The notes below the pieces were generated by a model, which saw only the letters and a list, made by a program, of their open reading frames with translations, had not been told where the DNA came from and ran no database searches. A stretch of DNA of 64,000 nt from Melitaea cinxia (lineage: Eukaryota; Arthropoda; Insecta; Lepidoptera; Nymphalidae). The DNA lies in contig NC_059423.1 in assembly GCF_905220565.1 (NCBI RefSeq), forward strand, positions 2,104,001-2,168,000, written 5' to 3'. The position numbers and the translations under genes were made by a program. Shown here in pieces: positions 23,929 to 36,325 of this stretch (within the stretch, counting starts at the first letter, position 1; every line of letters begins with the position of its first letter).

Positions 23929-24644
23929 TTATATCATACATCTTTTAGTCAAAAGCATTAAGAGGAAAGGGTACCGAAGAGACTTTTCAAAAATAGGTAT
24001 TTGAATAAAATGTTTCTGTCGCGCTGCATGCCGCTACCGCGCCCCGCGCCATCTCCGCTCCGTTTTTTCTATGTGTGACTGTCGTGTTGTTAGTGTGCGT
24101 GCACCGGCTATTCAGCTATTAATTGTTGACGATATTTTAGTATTCGCATCTTTCATAGTGCTATTTTTCTGAATTTGGCATGTTTTATTGAATTTGTTCT
24201 GCATCGTATTGCTGTGACTCGGCTTACTATTATTGAATTTCGTAAACTACTTATTATTATGTTTTATTATTTTGACTTGGATACTCTTTGTGACTTGATA
24301 CATGTCTATATTTTTGTGGGTAATTATCGAAATACTTAGGTACTTTATTTATGAATTAGGTATGTAATTACATGGTTGAGGTGTGTTAGAATGGGTAATG
24401 AAATACATACATAATTATAGTGTATACATGTAGTACATAGTATAAGTGTAAGTATAGTATATATATGTAATGTAGTACATACATAGTATAAAATGTTTGT
24501 CTTAGTACCTATATAATTTGTAATGTCTCATGTTTGTCGCAGTTATTAATACATAGGTATAGGTTATATGTATTAATTAACATATAATTGCGGCGATATA
24601 ACAATGATTAAAAATAATATCATAATTAAAAAAAAAAAAAAAAC

Positions 24645-24736
24645 AAGAAAAGCCGCCTGCGTGAAGAACAACTATTAGAAAGTCAATTGAAAAGGCTGGA
24701 ACAAGATAAAAATTCTATAATTACACAAAGATAATA
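24645..24736 (+). pseudogene. Short coding remnant, heptad-like and charged
   Basis: One frame reads KKSRLREEQLLESQLKRL followed by EQDKNSIITQR and a TAA. The leucine spacing and charged residues look like the end of a coiled coil. It sits right after a poly(A) run and has no open frame upstream. Origin unknown. Confidence 0.25.
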
Positions 24737-24945
24737 ACATAACTAAATAAATCACACCAATTTCACTGTACACTTACAAAAATCATGAAGGCGACTTTTT
24801 CAATTATTATTTTATTTATGTTTTTTTAGTTAGGCAAATTACGTAATCGATTGAAATTTTTTAAAGAGTGGTTGATCAACATGGCATAACATAACAATAC
24901 ACTTTATTGTACACCAACAGAAAATAATAATACGTATCAGATTGA

Positions 24946-25506
24946 TTTTTAACCGACTTCCAAAAAAGGAGGAAGTTCTTAATTCGACTGTATTTTTCTT
25001 TTTCTTTTTTTTTTGTATATATGTTACTTCAGAACTTTTGACTGGGTGGACCGAGTTCGACTTGTACGCAAAGGAAAAAAAGCCGACTTCAATTACATCG
25101 ACATGTAATATAACAAAGGTAGACGAAAATATAGTCAAGTAAATACGCGTTATTAAAGATTACTCAAAAAGTTGTTATCAAATCTCGATGAAATATGACT
25201 ACACGATAAACATCAGCTTTCGATAAAATTAAAAATCATGAAAATCGGTACACCCAGTAAAAAGTTATGCGGTATAATACAACGTAGGTCGACGAAAATA
25301 GTCAAGTAAAAACGTATTATTTATATAACTCGAAAAGTTGTTGTTAGATCTCAAATAAACTTAAGTGACACCAAATGACACACACCACCTTTCGATTAAA
25401 AAAAAATTGTTGAAATCGGTCCACTCAGTCAAAAGTTCTGAAGTAACATACATAAAAAATACAGTTAAATTGAGAGCTTCTTCCTTTTTTGGAAGTCGGT
25501 TAAAAA
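24946..25506. repeat. Family M MITE-like repeat, head-to-head double copy
   Basis: The left end (taaccgacttccaaaaaagg) is an exact inverted copy of the right end near 25501. 24946-25075 is an inverted piece of the family's 3' end joined to a direct copy starting at 'ccgacttcaattacatcgac' (25083). Confidence 0.65.
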
Positions 25507-26150
25507 TAGAAACCGATTTTACACGTCTATAAAATTCCTAAGTCGACAAACTTGAACAGTGAAAGATTTAGTATAAAAGAAAGAGGAGTGAGAGGGAAAT
25601 TCAAGAAGTAAGCTTTCCTCAGAACGAAGACTGCGTTCATTGGAATCACTAAGAAATTTAAATCGTCGTTTTAGATAAGCAGGTACAACAGGGTTAAAAA
25701 TAATAAAGTAAGTTGAGAATATACGTATTCCCGCAGTAGGGAATTGGGTGCCACGCAGGGCGTAACTACTGCCGTATCAGCCGTATCAATGATACGGGGC
25801 CCCCTATTTACAGGGCCCCTAAGGTGTGTAAGCAAAAATTAGTAAAATGTTATCCACAATGTCACTGAATCTTGTGCTTCCTGAAAAAAAGAATAAAAAA
25901 AACTGTCATACACACCTATAGAGTTTTCACTTCAGAAATGACTGAAGTCTGAAAAGCAATCCCCTTTTATCCGAATCAAGCGTGCGCCCAATTGTTGATA
26001 ACATTCTGTATCGTTTATTTCGGGATTCAGTTAATCATTATGAACAATGAATTAATCTTTTTTATATAAGAATGGGGCACACAAGCAAACGAAGCCATCT
26101 GATTTATAACGGCTACCGTCGCCCATGGCCTTTATAGAAAAAATTTAGAC
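25507..26150. other. Spacer with a GGGCCCC-rich repeat-like patch
   Basis: 25745-25830 (gccgtatcaatgatacgggg ccccctat) is partly echoed at 26930-26990 (ttttgatacagggccccaag). This may be the two sides of one older insertion. Confidence 0.3.
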
Positions 26151-26151
26151 A

Positions 26152-26445
26152 CTAGACGCTTGAAAACCCCCAAATTTTAGCAAGGTCATTCCACACTTTG
26201 AATGTACGCGGAAAGAATGCGCACGAAGCTCGCACATTGGTTGCAAACCACTGGTGGATACAATTACCACCACTAGACTTCTTGACATCGAAAGAATGCA
26301 GAACACGACAAACGACACTGCTCATAGTGCACATTACGCATCGCGTGCTCGCACCGTGGAATGCTCGGTGGTGCTTTTCCCTCATCGTCAAGAGTTGAAT
26401 TCGACGCAAAAAGAGTGCAAAGAATTTTCGCTTACTTTTTCGCAT
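26152..26445 (-). pseudogene. Probable C-terminal fragment of a LINE ORF2
   Basis: The reverse strand is open for 97 codons and ends with FFPRTFKVWNDLAK. 'FxPRTxxxWNxLP' blocks are common near the end of jockey/CR1-type ORF2, and the preceding NCIHQWFATNVRASCAF fits that region. No RT motifs were recovered upstream. Confidence 0.4.
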
Positions 26446-26499
26446 AATGTGTCAGAGAGCCTTCAGGTTCACGCAATGATGGAAGTGTAGACTAAAAAA

Positions 26500-27790
26500 A
26501 GTTACCTTCGACAGCTTTTGTAAGAAACAAAAGGCACGGGTTCCATTTGGAAAGCCCAATAGTCTCTCGCCAATACTGCTGTGTTTGAACTTTGCCCTAG
26601 CGATTTACTACCTGTAAGACCTGGAGGCAGCGTTGAATCTCTTCTTCAGGTTATGCGCCTGTGAATCCCCCATATAGATGCGGAAGATTCATAGGAATTC
26701 ACTAATAGTATTGGCCTCACTCTCGAATTATTACTGATAAAATTCAATAGCCTTGCATCCAGTTTTCCGGAGGTATTAAAACAGGAACAGCTACAGCAGA
26801 CTACACTCACTTATTGTCTATTCTAGGAGGAAGTAATAACTTATAATCAATAAATATTTATTTTAATTCAATGCAAGCATTTTTTTTGTGAGAAATCTTT
26901 ACCCATCATTTGCCTGCCCCCCCACTAATTTTGATACAGGGCCCCAAGGTTCCCGGGGTTCCAAGGAATGCTACGCCAGTGGTGCCACTTGAGTTTTTTA
27001 CGCAATTCAGAAATATGATTCTATTTGCGAAGTCCAAATACGAATCGCATAGGTACATAGATTCGACCAAATTTAATAATCTGCTCCTCAGTAATGTCAA
27101 GAAAACAACTAAGCAATTTTTTACCGATGAAAAAAAACAGAGGAGGTTCTAAAGTCGCCACGTACCTATATTTATTTATGTTTGACCATGCATAACTTTT
27201 TACAGAGTATTCCGAAATTGATAAAAAAATATATTCGAAAGAGTAAACCCCGAAGTTGTTTTTCGCCTAGGAGACGAGGAAGAAGCGCGGCTCGCAGCTT
27301 GCTTGGCATAGGCATGGGAAAGAGCAGAGTCCTAATTTTTTAAACTTCCTTATTGTATTTTTTATTAGTATTACGGTAATAATAATCACAATATACTTTT
27401 TTGAAATCCTTGTATTGAGCCCTTAATTTGATACCAAAAACAAACAACACAGTTATTTACCATAACTATCATTGTTATTTGTTAGCGAAACCCTTCATTA
27501 GCCCAGGTTTGCACAGTGTTACAATAAAAACCGCATATACAAATACGGTTTTATTGTAGTTATGAAAAGAGAAATTATTTAATTTTGTTAATACGAATTT
27601 TAGAAAATATCGACTAAAAATTACATCACTAGTGTATCGATATAATTATCGACTATGAGGCATCACTTCGTTGGCGTATATACGTATTGCTTTGACCCTT
27701 CTCTCCCCCAGACCTATCCCCCAAAAAGCAAGAAAGGGACAACTGCAGCTCAGACCGTTTTAGGTACATAAGTTTTGACCAAAACAGTGT
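26500..27790. other. Decayed repeat sequence, no gene recognised
   Basis: Partially GC-richer than the surroundings. Short overlapping ORFs at 26906-27152 on both strands have no domain. Part may be upstream portions of the LINE fragment. Confidence 0.35.
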
Positions 27791-27793
27791 TTC

Positions 27794-28101
27794 GTAGTCG
27801 ACTGTTTTCTCCTCAAAACATGGCAATTTTTTTTTAATTTTTTTTAGAAAATAAAAGAAGACTTTGGCTATGCCCCTATGTTCTCATTTTTTTGAAAATA
27901 TGCATATATATTTTTTAATGAGTGTCTGAAAATGTACAAAAAATTATGCAATATTTCGATTTTTTGAAGTCTCCTAATTCCTATGATAATAAGAATATGA
28001 AAAAAATCAAAACATAGGGGCATGGTGATGGCAGCAAAGAGTTCTATGTCACAAAAATATTTGATCTAGTGTCATTATCCAGGGAGAAAACAGTCGACTA
28101 C
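27794..28101. repeat. Foldback segment at the right end of the TTAA-bounded element
   Basis: gtagtcgactgttttctcc (27794-27812) and its perfect reverse complement (28083-28101) enclose further mirrored words (atgcccctatgtt against aacataggggcat). Confidence 0.7.
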
Positions 28102-28194
28102 GTTTGTATGGAGAAAGAGCCGGTACCCTTTCCTCTTAACTTTTAGAAATTTAGATCAGATATTTTATATCTTCTCTCGCGTGTCTCTGCGCGT

Positions 28195-28292
28195 CTGTGC
28201 GCGTAGGTGCGCGTCTATTCGCGTCTGTGCATGTCTGTGCGCGTGTTTGTGCATGTGCGCGCGCGCGTGTGTGTGTGTGTGTGTGTGTGTAC
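28195..28292. repeat. GCGT/GT microsatellite
   Basis: A degenerate gcgtctgtgc run passes into gcgcgcgcgtgtgtgtgtgt. Confidence 0.85.
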
Positions 28293-28734
28293 CTTACCTC
28301 TGTTTACAAAGAAAAAGCGTAGTATTTAATTATTTTTAATTTATGATAATAACCTTTAATCTTTACTACAATTGCAACAAACCCTACTTAAATCCGTGTT
28401 ATCGCAAAAAACCGGTTATGGACTACTAGGCGCATACACAACACATATTATGGTGAGCGAACTACAGCTTATTTAGTGCCTAGACTAACAAATGACTTAC
28501 CATCAAAATTGATTGAAAGTATTACACTATTTAATTAAAAAAATAAACTTAAAAATTACTTTCTTGACACTATTTTGGCTTGATTCATTTGAATGTGTGC
28601 ATCTTTTTATTTGAGTTTTCAGTCCCAGCTTGCTTCTAATAGGAGGGTGGGTAAATATGTGATTATTATGATGATAAGGCTTTATATATTTACTTAATAA
28701 GATAGGATTAGTCATATAATATATTAATAAAAAC

Positions 28735-30345
28735 TAAAAAAAAAAAGAAATTTAAATGGATGAAACGATTTCTAAACATACAAAAAAAAAATACCTAACT
28801 ACTAACAATAACATAGGTTAAGTGTACATTGTAAGTAGCAAATAAGTGTACATATATTGTAGTTAGAAAATAAGTGTACATATATTGTAGTTAGCAAATA
28901 AGTGTAAATATAATAAAAATAATTATCATATAAAAATATAATAAAGCAATATGTAGAATAGTATTGATCAGTGGACTCGCGTCGACTTTTTAGAAATTTT
29001 AAAACTAGCTATTAAGAGCCATTTAACAATTTTACGCTTACTGCAAGTTTAGGTAAATTTGGTCGCATCGCGCGAGTCGTACGAGCCGCGCGATCTTTGT
29101 GCTAGTACGTATAGTGTGACAACCAAAAGACCATCGTGATCATTTTCTGATGTATAATAAAAATTATAACTATGGTATAAAATGTTTTTTACATAATTAA
29201 TTTGTTAAAAATTTCAAGTATGTTATATAACAACAGTCAATAAATTTAAAATAAAATTAAAAAAATCAATTTTATGAAACAATTTTTTTAAATTGATTTA
29301 GTTTTTTCAGTTTACGAATGAATCTAATATTTACGATATGAATAAAAAAGCATTTAATGACATCGACACCGACAAACATATTAATTAACAAATAACAAGA
29401 CAAACAGATTGAAATGCCTATTTGTATTAATAGTGTGAGAAAAGAAAATTAAATTGTACATTTGTTTACAGAAATTATCATTATATTATTTTAAAGTCAT
29501 TTTCGTAATATGTTTATTTTATTTATATTTTATTATGAAAGTATCAAATGCGTTTTATCCGCTATAACAACAGGCGCTTGGCGCGTGTGAGCGAAAGAGA
29601 CGGCTGCGCAGAATTTGGCGTGGACCTTACCTCTAAGAGCGCTAGCGCTCGACTGATTTACCGGGCTTGATGCGTGGCAATATATACTATCTTTTTATTA
29701 TTTAATATAAAATGTATTAAAAATAATTACATCTTTTAATTATTTTTTTTTGTATTCCTTAATGATGTAAGTTTACTTTGATGAAGATAGTTCGTTAAAA
29801 TTTCTTAGTTTTCTAAGAGAAATATCGCTTTTAAAATTGTACTTATTTGGAAAATATTCGTAACTTTAAATTTTTTTTATCGTTTAATAGAGATACAAAT
29901 GGAATAAAAATCTATGATAGTGGACAACAAAATTATATTCCACATATTATGATATTTTTTTAAAATGGTTTCAACGTAGAGGTTATTGAAAAGTAGGCCT
30001 TCAAAGTATACATTGCGACCGTTTACCCAGGGAGGAGGCTGATGAAAAGGTTAATAATTTTATACACATAATATAAATCAAAATTCTGACCTGACTATGG
30101 ACTACAACAAAGGTTGCTCTATTATATTTCAAGAATATAAATTACATTATTGCATCCAACACTGAGATTAACGACGTCAAAATATTACAATTTCGCGGAT
30201 TGTTACCGATTTTTGTGAAATGGCTCTTAAGGCTTCTGGATTCTTAAGTTGCGGTGAAGTACCGATGCATGTTAAAAAAATAATAATAATAATATATGGA
30301 ATAACAAAAGCACGGGCATAATAAGCCTGTGGATATATAACATAA
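28735..30345. repeat. Repeat R, long copy, with 28-bp minisatellite at its left end
   Basis: 28790-28925 holds about three units of a ~28-bp repeat (agcaaataagtgtacatata). 30235-30345 ends with 'gtgaagtaccgatgcatgtt' and 'caaaagcacgggcataataa'. The same two ends occur close together at 53230-54115. The middle (29030-29680) holds two GC-richer patches (gcgcgagtcgtacgagccgc; gagcgctagcgctcg) and no ORF. Confidence 0.5.
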
Positions 30346-30670
30346 TTAAAAAAAAAATGTGATTATTTTATATTTTTTCTTTCATTGATTTTTACTGAGT
30401 AGCATTGTCATAAGCTGCGTGTTTTTTTTTAATGCTATTTATAAGAAATAAGTACATTATTGTTTATTAGATAAATAAATAAAATAAAAAACTAAGATTT
30501 AACAGTTTTTAAACTGTTGCATTTCGTCTAAAATAATTTGCTGAGAATTCTGAATGACTTTAGAAGATGAAGATTCAATTTTTTATTTAAATTTGCGTTT
30601 AGTTACCCTTAGTTAATCTTTTTCTTGCATAGTATAGGATATTCGTATAATTTTAATATTATTAATATTA
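30346..30670. other. AT-rich spacer
   Basis: No feature recognised. Confidence 0.4.
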
Positions 30671-30673
30671 TTG

Positions 30674-31020
30674 ACGCCGCGTTGGCGCAACGGTCACAGC
30701 TATGGATTGTGCCTGTTGCGCTGGCGGTTGCGGGTTCGATCCTCGCACATGACAAACATTTTTATTGGCCATAAAGGTAAATGTCGTGGTCTGGGTGCTT
30801 GTGCAGTCCTTGTGGATCTCCCCACCGTGCCTCGGAGAGCACGTTAAGCCGTGGGTCCCGGTTGTTATCATGTACGCCTGATAGCGATCGTTACTCATAG
30901 TAGGGAATATATCCGCCAACCCGCATTGGAGCAGCGTGGTGGATTAAGCTCTGATTCTTCTCCTACATGGGGAAAGAGGCCTATGCCCAGTAGTGGGATA
31001 TTACAGGCCGAAGCCTAATA
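30674..31020 (+). repeat. tRNA-headed SINE (Metulj-like), full-length
   Basis: Head: 'gcgttggcgcaacggtcaca' with A box, then 'tgcgggttcgatcctcgca' with B box. Body: 'ccaccgtgcctcggagagca', 'ggaatatatccgccaacccg', 'tgggatattacaggccgaag'. This is the best reference copy in the window. Confidence 0.8.
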
Positions 31021-31024
31021 TTAT

Positions 31025-31275
31025 TAAAAATATCAACTGGGGTAAAACTTGGGGGTGTGTAACACTGACTGAAATTTACAACTGACTAGGGCTTAACCTG
31101 GACTCGAGTTTATAACTAACTAGAGTTTACACCTGACTGGCGATTACATTTGAGTGGTTTTTGTAACTGACTGGAGTTTATAATTAGCAGGAGCTATTAC
31201 TAGGTAACTGGAGCTTACGACTGACTGAGGTCAAGAATTCACTGAGGCTTACAACTCACTAGAATTTTTAACTAA
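31025..31275. repeat. Degenerate minisatellite
   Basis: About ten imperfect units of roughly 22-25 bp resembling 'ctggagtttacaactgact' (for example at 31130, 31175, 31215, 31245). Confidence 0.6.
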
Positions 31276-31284
31276 TGATGTATT

Positions 31285-31422
31285 TTGATAGCGATCGTTA
31301 CTTATATAGGGAATATATCCGCCAACCCGCATTGGAGCAGCGTGGTGGATTAAGCTCTGATCCTTCTCCTACATGGGAAAACAGGCCTATGCCCGGCAGT
31401 GGGATATTACAGGCTGAAGCGA
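31285..31422 (+). repeat. tRNA-headed SINE, 3' half
   Basis: 'atagcgatcgttacttatat' to 'gggatattacaggctgaagc', almost the same as the 3' half of 30674-31020. The minisatellite separates the two. Confidence 0.75.
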
Positions 31423-31429
31423 TATATTT

Positions 31430-32635
31430 TACTATAATTTCAGCTATCAATTTCGGAATATGGATGAAAATTATAGGGAAGCCTGTTTAGAGTCGATGGG
31501 GAAAGTTCCTTAAGGGATGAGCCTGTGAGCGAAGCTTTAGGTAATTTTATCTTTACCCTAAAATAGAACGAATCAGACAAACTAGGTACCTATTTGGGAA
31601 AACTCCGGTTATAGTCGAACAACATATACCTATATGAAATTATTACATTATTAATATTTTAAAACGTTGTACCGATAAATTTCCTTCGTGTATTTTCCAT
31701 TCTATGAGATATTGTCGAAATAATTTTTGCCATCTTGGTGCTATTTGAAGCCAATTCATTTTCAGTTCTAGATTCAAGAAATTCTGTCAATCATACTTCA
31801 AAATAAAAATTCAATATTAGACTTTTAATTAATTTGAAAAATAGAAATTATTATGTTTTGTCTCTTTTATAAAATTATTTAAATATAATTTTGATCACAG
31901 TATTTATAAGTAAATAAATATTATGTGGATACCAGATACGTGACTTGGTGGCGTGTTGGACGCAAGGGAGTTTAAGCGTCACACTATATTTGATTGGACC
32001 TTTATCTTGATATGGACAGGAAAATTAAAAAAAAAATGAAGGCTTATCTTGTGATATAATAAAATGAAATGAAAACCTTACAAATGTCATAGAAATCTTA
32101 CGTAAAGAAATATCTTCTATAAGAATTTGGTCTGCATTTGTCCATATTCTTATGATATATATGAGATTCTTTCATGAGGCTCTTACATATTTTTCTGTGA
32201 TTCATTTTTATGTACTTTACTCCCAGAAAATTTTTAAATGAATAATTCGTTTATCACAGGTGGGTATTATGACCAGACATTATGAGAAAATATTGAAAAA
32301 AGTTTGGAAATCGAAAATGGACCAAAATATATGTGAAGCATGTTTCACTGAAGTGGACGGAGAACCGGGAATTGGTCGGTTTTAATCTTCTCTTGCTTTT
32401 CAAGATATCAAAGAAAAGAAAAGAGTTAGATGTGCAATATATGTATATATATAACATTTGATCAATTGCTCTCCAAATCTTATTGTAACAGAAAATCCTG
32501 TTATCAATCTCTTTTAAATCGTAGCTTTATAACAATTCTTATTCACCTCACCTCACACATCAAGATCAAAGGCAAATTTGTCTCCTAACAAAAACGGCGT
32601 GGAAGTGATTAGAATTTACGAATAAGAATGAAATA
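31430..32635. other. Spacer, nothing recognised
   Basis: A word at 32118-32150 resembles the palindrome core at 11289-11391; otherwise unremarkable. Confidence 0.35.
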
Positions 32636-32639
32636 AACG

Positions 32640-32870
32640 AGCGTGCTTTAGACCACACGACTGCAGTAAAACTTCTGCACAATAGGCCTGCACTCTGTCT
32701 TAGATATACGAAACATAACTGGTTAGAAGAGAACGAGAGAAAAAATGTGTGGTCGCACCTCATTTTCTTCCTCCGTTCACTTTGCCCGATCACACTTTTA
32801 GTCACGCTCTCGTCACGCATTCACCAGCTTACTCCCCAAGTCAAGCATGGATAAAGAAGTTTTACTTCAA
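32640..32870 (-). repeat. Repeat D, longest copy
   Basis: 'tttagaccacacgactgcag', then 'ccgttcactttgcccgatca', 'cgctctcgtcacgcattcac' and 'agcttactccccaagtcaa', matched in inverted form at 55345-55480. Confidence 0.55.
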
Positions 32871-33610
32871 AAATCTCAGGGTTGAAATCAAATTATGTGA
32901 ATATTTTTACTATAAACGTGCCACTTCTTATTCAAAATAAACAACAAACACCCTGCAACCTTCATTTTCCATAATTTAATCAGATTATACGTCCCTGTAT
33001 TTAAAATATACTGAAAATGTCGATGTACTCTTCACAAAAAAAAAAAACCCGTGATTTTTATTATGATGGTTAAAAAGTTGCAATAAAACATAACTTTATT
33101 ATTGGAATGTTAGAATGTACGGGTCCGGAAACAGTTTAAAATAATTTTAGCATTTCTTCTATAGGATAAATAAGTCTGCTAAGTGCTCAAATTACTAGTT
33201 TTTCTTATGATAAAAAATATTCAATCTTGTTAATATTTTCGATTATACAATGTAAAAGTATATAATACTTAATATTCAATTTTATCCGTAATAATAAAAT
33301 AGGAAAATTTTATTATATCTTATTGCCAAAGAACTTTCCTTTTTGTTTTGTTTCTGAGTTTTATGACTTTTTTACTCAAAATAATCATAGGAATATAAAG
33401 GAAAATAGCTATAAAGGAACATTTACAAAAATTTAAGCCGTACGTTTTTAAACGTTTTCTCCACAAAGCGGTTGGTACTATATTACTTAGCTTTGTTATC
33501 ATTGGCTTATTCTGCTAGCGGATAGGCGGTAAATTTTGACGGGCTAACTGTTATTGCTAAACTATACTGCTTACATACCTACCTACCCAAAACAAAACTA
33601 CCCAGTTCAG
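32871..33610. other. AT-rich spacer
   Basis: No gene or repeat recognised. Confidence 0.4.
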
Positions 33611-33611
33611 T

Positions 33612-34345
33612 GTTGAATAATTGTGTTCCCTCGCAAACGAAAAAAAACCGACTTCAATTACATCGACGAATAGTACAACGTAGATCGACGAAAAAATAGT
33701 CAAGTAACTGCGCGTTATCAAAGATTACTCAAAAAGTAGTTATCAGATCTCAATAAAATTTATATGTGACCACATGACAAACATCAGCTTTCGATTAAAT
33801 TAAAAATTATTAAAATCGGTACACCCAGTAAAAAGTTATTGCGGATTTTCAAGAAGTTCCCTCGATTTCTCTGAGATTCCATCATCAGATCCTGGTTTCC
33901 TTATCATGGTACTAAACCAGGGATATCCCCTTTCCAACAAAAAAAAAAAATTTATCAAAATCGGTACACCCAGTAAAAAGTTATTGCGGATTTTCAAGAA
34001 TTTCAAGAAATTCTCTGAGATCCCATCATCAGATCCTGGTTTCCTTATCATGGTACTAAACTTGGGATATCTCCCTTCGAACAAAAAAAGAATTATCAAA
34101 ATCGGTATATCCAGTAGAAAGTTATGTGGTATAATACAACGTAGGTCGACGAAAAAAGCGTCAAGTAAAAACGCATTATTAGATATAGTTCGAAAAGTAG
34201 TCGTTAGATCTCAAATAAATTTAAATGGGACCAATTGGCACACACCACCTTTCGATTAAAAGAAAATTTGTCGAAATCGCTCCACCCAGTCAAAAGTTCT
34301 GATGTAACATACATAAAAAAAAAATACAGTCGAATTCAAAGTTTT
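33612..34345 (+). repeat. Family M repeat with an internal ~133-bp duplication
   Basis: Starts 'ccgacttcaattacatcgac'. The block 'aatcggtacacccagtaaaa ... tcccttatcatgg' occurs twice, near 33815-33950 and 33958-34085. It ends 'tgatgtaacatacataaaaa'. Confidence 0.65.
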
Positions 34346-34791
34346 GAAAATAAAAATGTATATATAAAAAATGCATGGGCACTTAAGAGCCCATGGATGT
34401 TAAAAAAAACTACCTAGTTGTAAATTGTCATATGAAAAACTAACGTTTACAATGTCTTTCACATGGAGCTTAGAGAGAATCTCCATTTCTGTAAGCTCCA
34501 TGGGCTTTCATATAAAATTTTACAACTACCTTCAAAGAAGCTATATTTTCAAAAAGCGACGGTCGCGTTTATGCAAGTAACGCCTTATTTGTATTCAACC
34601 CTCATATGTTTGTTTAATTAGATAATAATTTCCTTATTTAGGGTGCTTATTATTGTCTTACACTTACAATTAATAAATGTTTTAAGATAAAATGCGTTGA
34701 AATAAAGATAAGGCCATAGTAATCACTTTATTTATTTTTTTTTATTTGTAAATAAAGGTTAGTTTTTGATCTCAGTGTTATACATCAATTA

Positions 34792-35089
34792 TCTCTATAA
34801 TATAAAAATGAATCGCAAAATGTGTTGCTAAGCGCAAAACTCGAGAACGGGTGGACCGATTTCGCTAATTCTTTTTTTAAAATATTCCTTGAAGTACGAG
34901 GATGGTTCTTACGGAGAGAAAAATTCTAAAAAAAAATAATAATTTTAAACTTCCTGAAAAAGTCTAAAAACAACACGTTTCTATACTCCCATACAAAAGA
35001 TTTGTGATAATACTTAAAAATCAATTTGAACTTTAATACCATACGATAAAGTTTGTGTTAGGCGATACGAAGTTCGCCGGGTCAGCTAG
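34792..35089 (+). mobile_element. Helitron-like element, complete
   Basis: A|TCTCTATAATAT ... gtcagCTAG|T. Hairpin GGCGA-TACGAAGT-TCGCC ends 11 nt before CTAG. Non-coding, 298 bp. Confidence 0.7.
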
Positions 35090-35349
35090 TTCATTATATT
35101 TACAGAAAGTATGTTTATCGAGGACCATTTTTAACCTATGGGCTCTGATCCTTTAGAATAATCAAGACCCTAAGAACTTTAGAATTCTGGTATTCTTTTG
35201 ACTATTATAGTCAGTTTTAACAAAATCATTAATGATTAAGATTAAAATCAGATGAAGGCGTATTCGGTACTTGCCCACAGCACTCAGTAGACAAGAAAAG
35301 CATAGTGTAAATCATTTCGTTGTTACAGAGCAACTGTATGTACTAATAT

Positions 35350-35351
<2 letters not shown>

Positions 35352-35421
<70 letters not shown>

Positions 35422-35425
35422 TTTA
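35352..35425. repeat. (AT)n microsatellite
   Basis: About 30 consecutive AT dinucleotides. Confidence 0.95.
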
Positions 35426-35667
35426 ATAAGTAAAATATATGAATCTCGAGATCTTCAACTATGTAGTGTTACAGATCGTCTAAGTATATAATTAGTCGAC
35501 CATAATACAAAAAAAGTTTACTGACATAAGTATATCTTAGTTCTTAAAACCCACTTAAAATAGAATTTGCACTAGTGGGTTAGCGGACTTTTCATTTAAT
35601 TTATTTCTCAAATTTGTCTCTTAACAAAAACATCATATAAAACCCTATTCATATACAGAATAGATAG

Positions 35668-36140
35668 ACATAATTGTGTTTGCTCGCAAACGAAAAAAAA
35701 AAAACGACTTAAATTACATCGAAAAGTAGTACAACGTAGGTAGACGAAAAAATAGTCAAGTAAATAGGTGTTATCGAAGATTACTTAAAAAGTTATAATC
35801 AGATCTCGATGAAATTTAAATGTGACCACATGATAAACACCAGCTTTCAAATAAATTAAAAATCGTCAAAATCGGCACACCCAGTAAAAAGTTATGCGGT
35901 ATAATACAACGTAGGTCGACGAAAAAAGCGTCAAGTAAAAACGCATTATTAGATATAACTCGAAAAGTAGTTGTCAGATCTCAAATAAATTTAAATTTGA
36001 CCAAATGACACGCACCACCTTTCGATTAATTTTTTTTTATCGAAATCAGTCCACCCACTCAAAAGTTCTGAAGTCAAATACATAAAAAAATACAATCGAA
36101 TTAAGAACCTCCTCCTTTTTTGGACGTCAGTTAAAAGAAT
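35668..36140 (+). repeat. Family M repeat
   Basis: From 'gtttgctcgcaaacgaaaaa' and 'cgacttaaattacatcgaaa' to 'cctcctccttttttggacgt cagttaaa'. Confidence 0.7.
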
Positions 36141-36325
36141 AGACATCTAAAATCTTCCCCAAAAGATAAAAACTTATCGTGTGCTTAAGTACTGGTTTTA
36201 TTTGACTGTGTTTTATATGTAGGTATAGCTTAGAAATGGATGGTTTAATTGGGTGTATGTGTGTGATAGTTTAGCGTGTATAAAAGTTTTTAGCACCAAG
36301 AACTGTATATTAAACATTTTTGAAT

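Larger units (their letters stand above)
23962..28135. mobile_element. Candidate TTAA-target (piggyBac-like) element with 15-bp terminal inverted repeat, internally decayed
   Basis: GAGGAAAGGGTACCG at 23962-23976 is preceded by TTAA (23958-23961). Its exact reverse complement at 28121-28135 is followed by TTAA (28136-28139). TTAA duplication is the hallmark of piggyBac-type insertion. No transposase remains: the 4.17 kb hold a GC-rich leader-like patch (24000-24130), a coiled-coil-like ORF remnant, a family M insertion, LINE fragments and a terminal foldback. The two ends might instead belong to two different copies. Confidence 0.5.

Noticed and set aside
24000..24130. GC-rich patch considered as a host promoter.
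   Set aside because: It lies just inside the TIR of the TTAA-bounded element and no host exon follows; a transposon leader is the simpler reading.
28195..28292. GCGT repeat considered as a CRISPR-like or regulatory array.
   Set aside because: It is a simple microsatellite with no spacer structure.
30674..30755. Possible functional tRNA at the SINE head.
   Set aside because: A and B boxes are present, but the sequence continues into a SINE body and no complete cloverleaf was apparent.
33836..34259. Overlapping ORFs on both strands with repeated GSDDGISE-like words.
   Set aside because: The repetition comes from a duplicated block in a family M repeat, not from a repeat protein.
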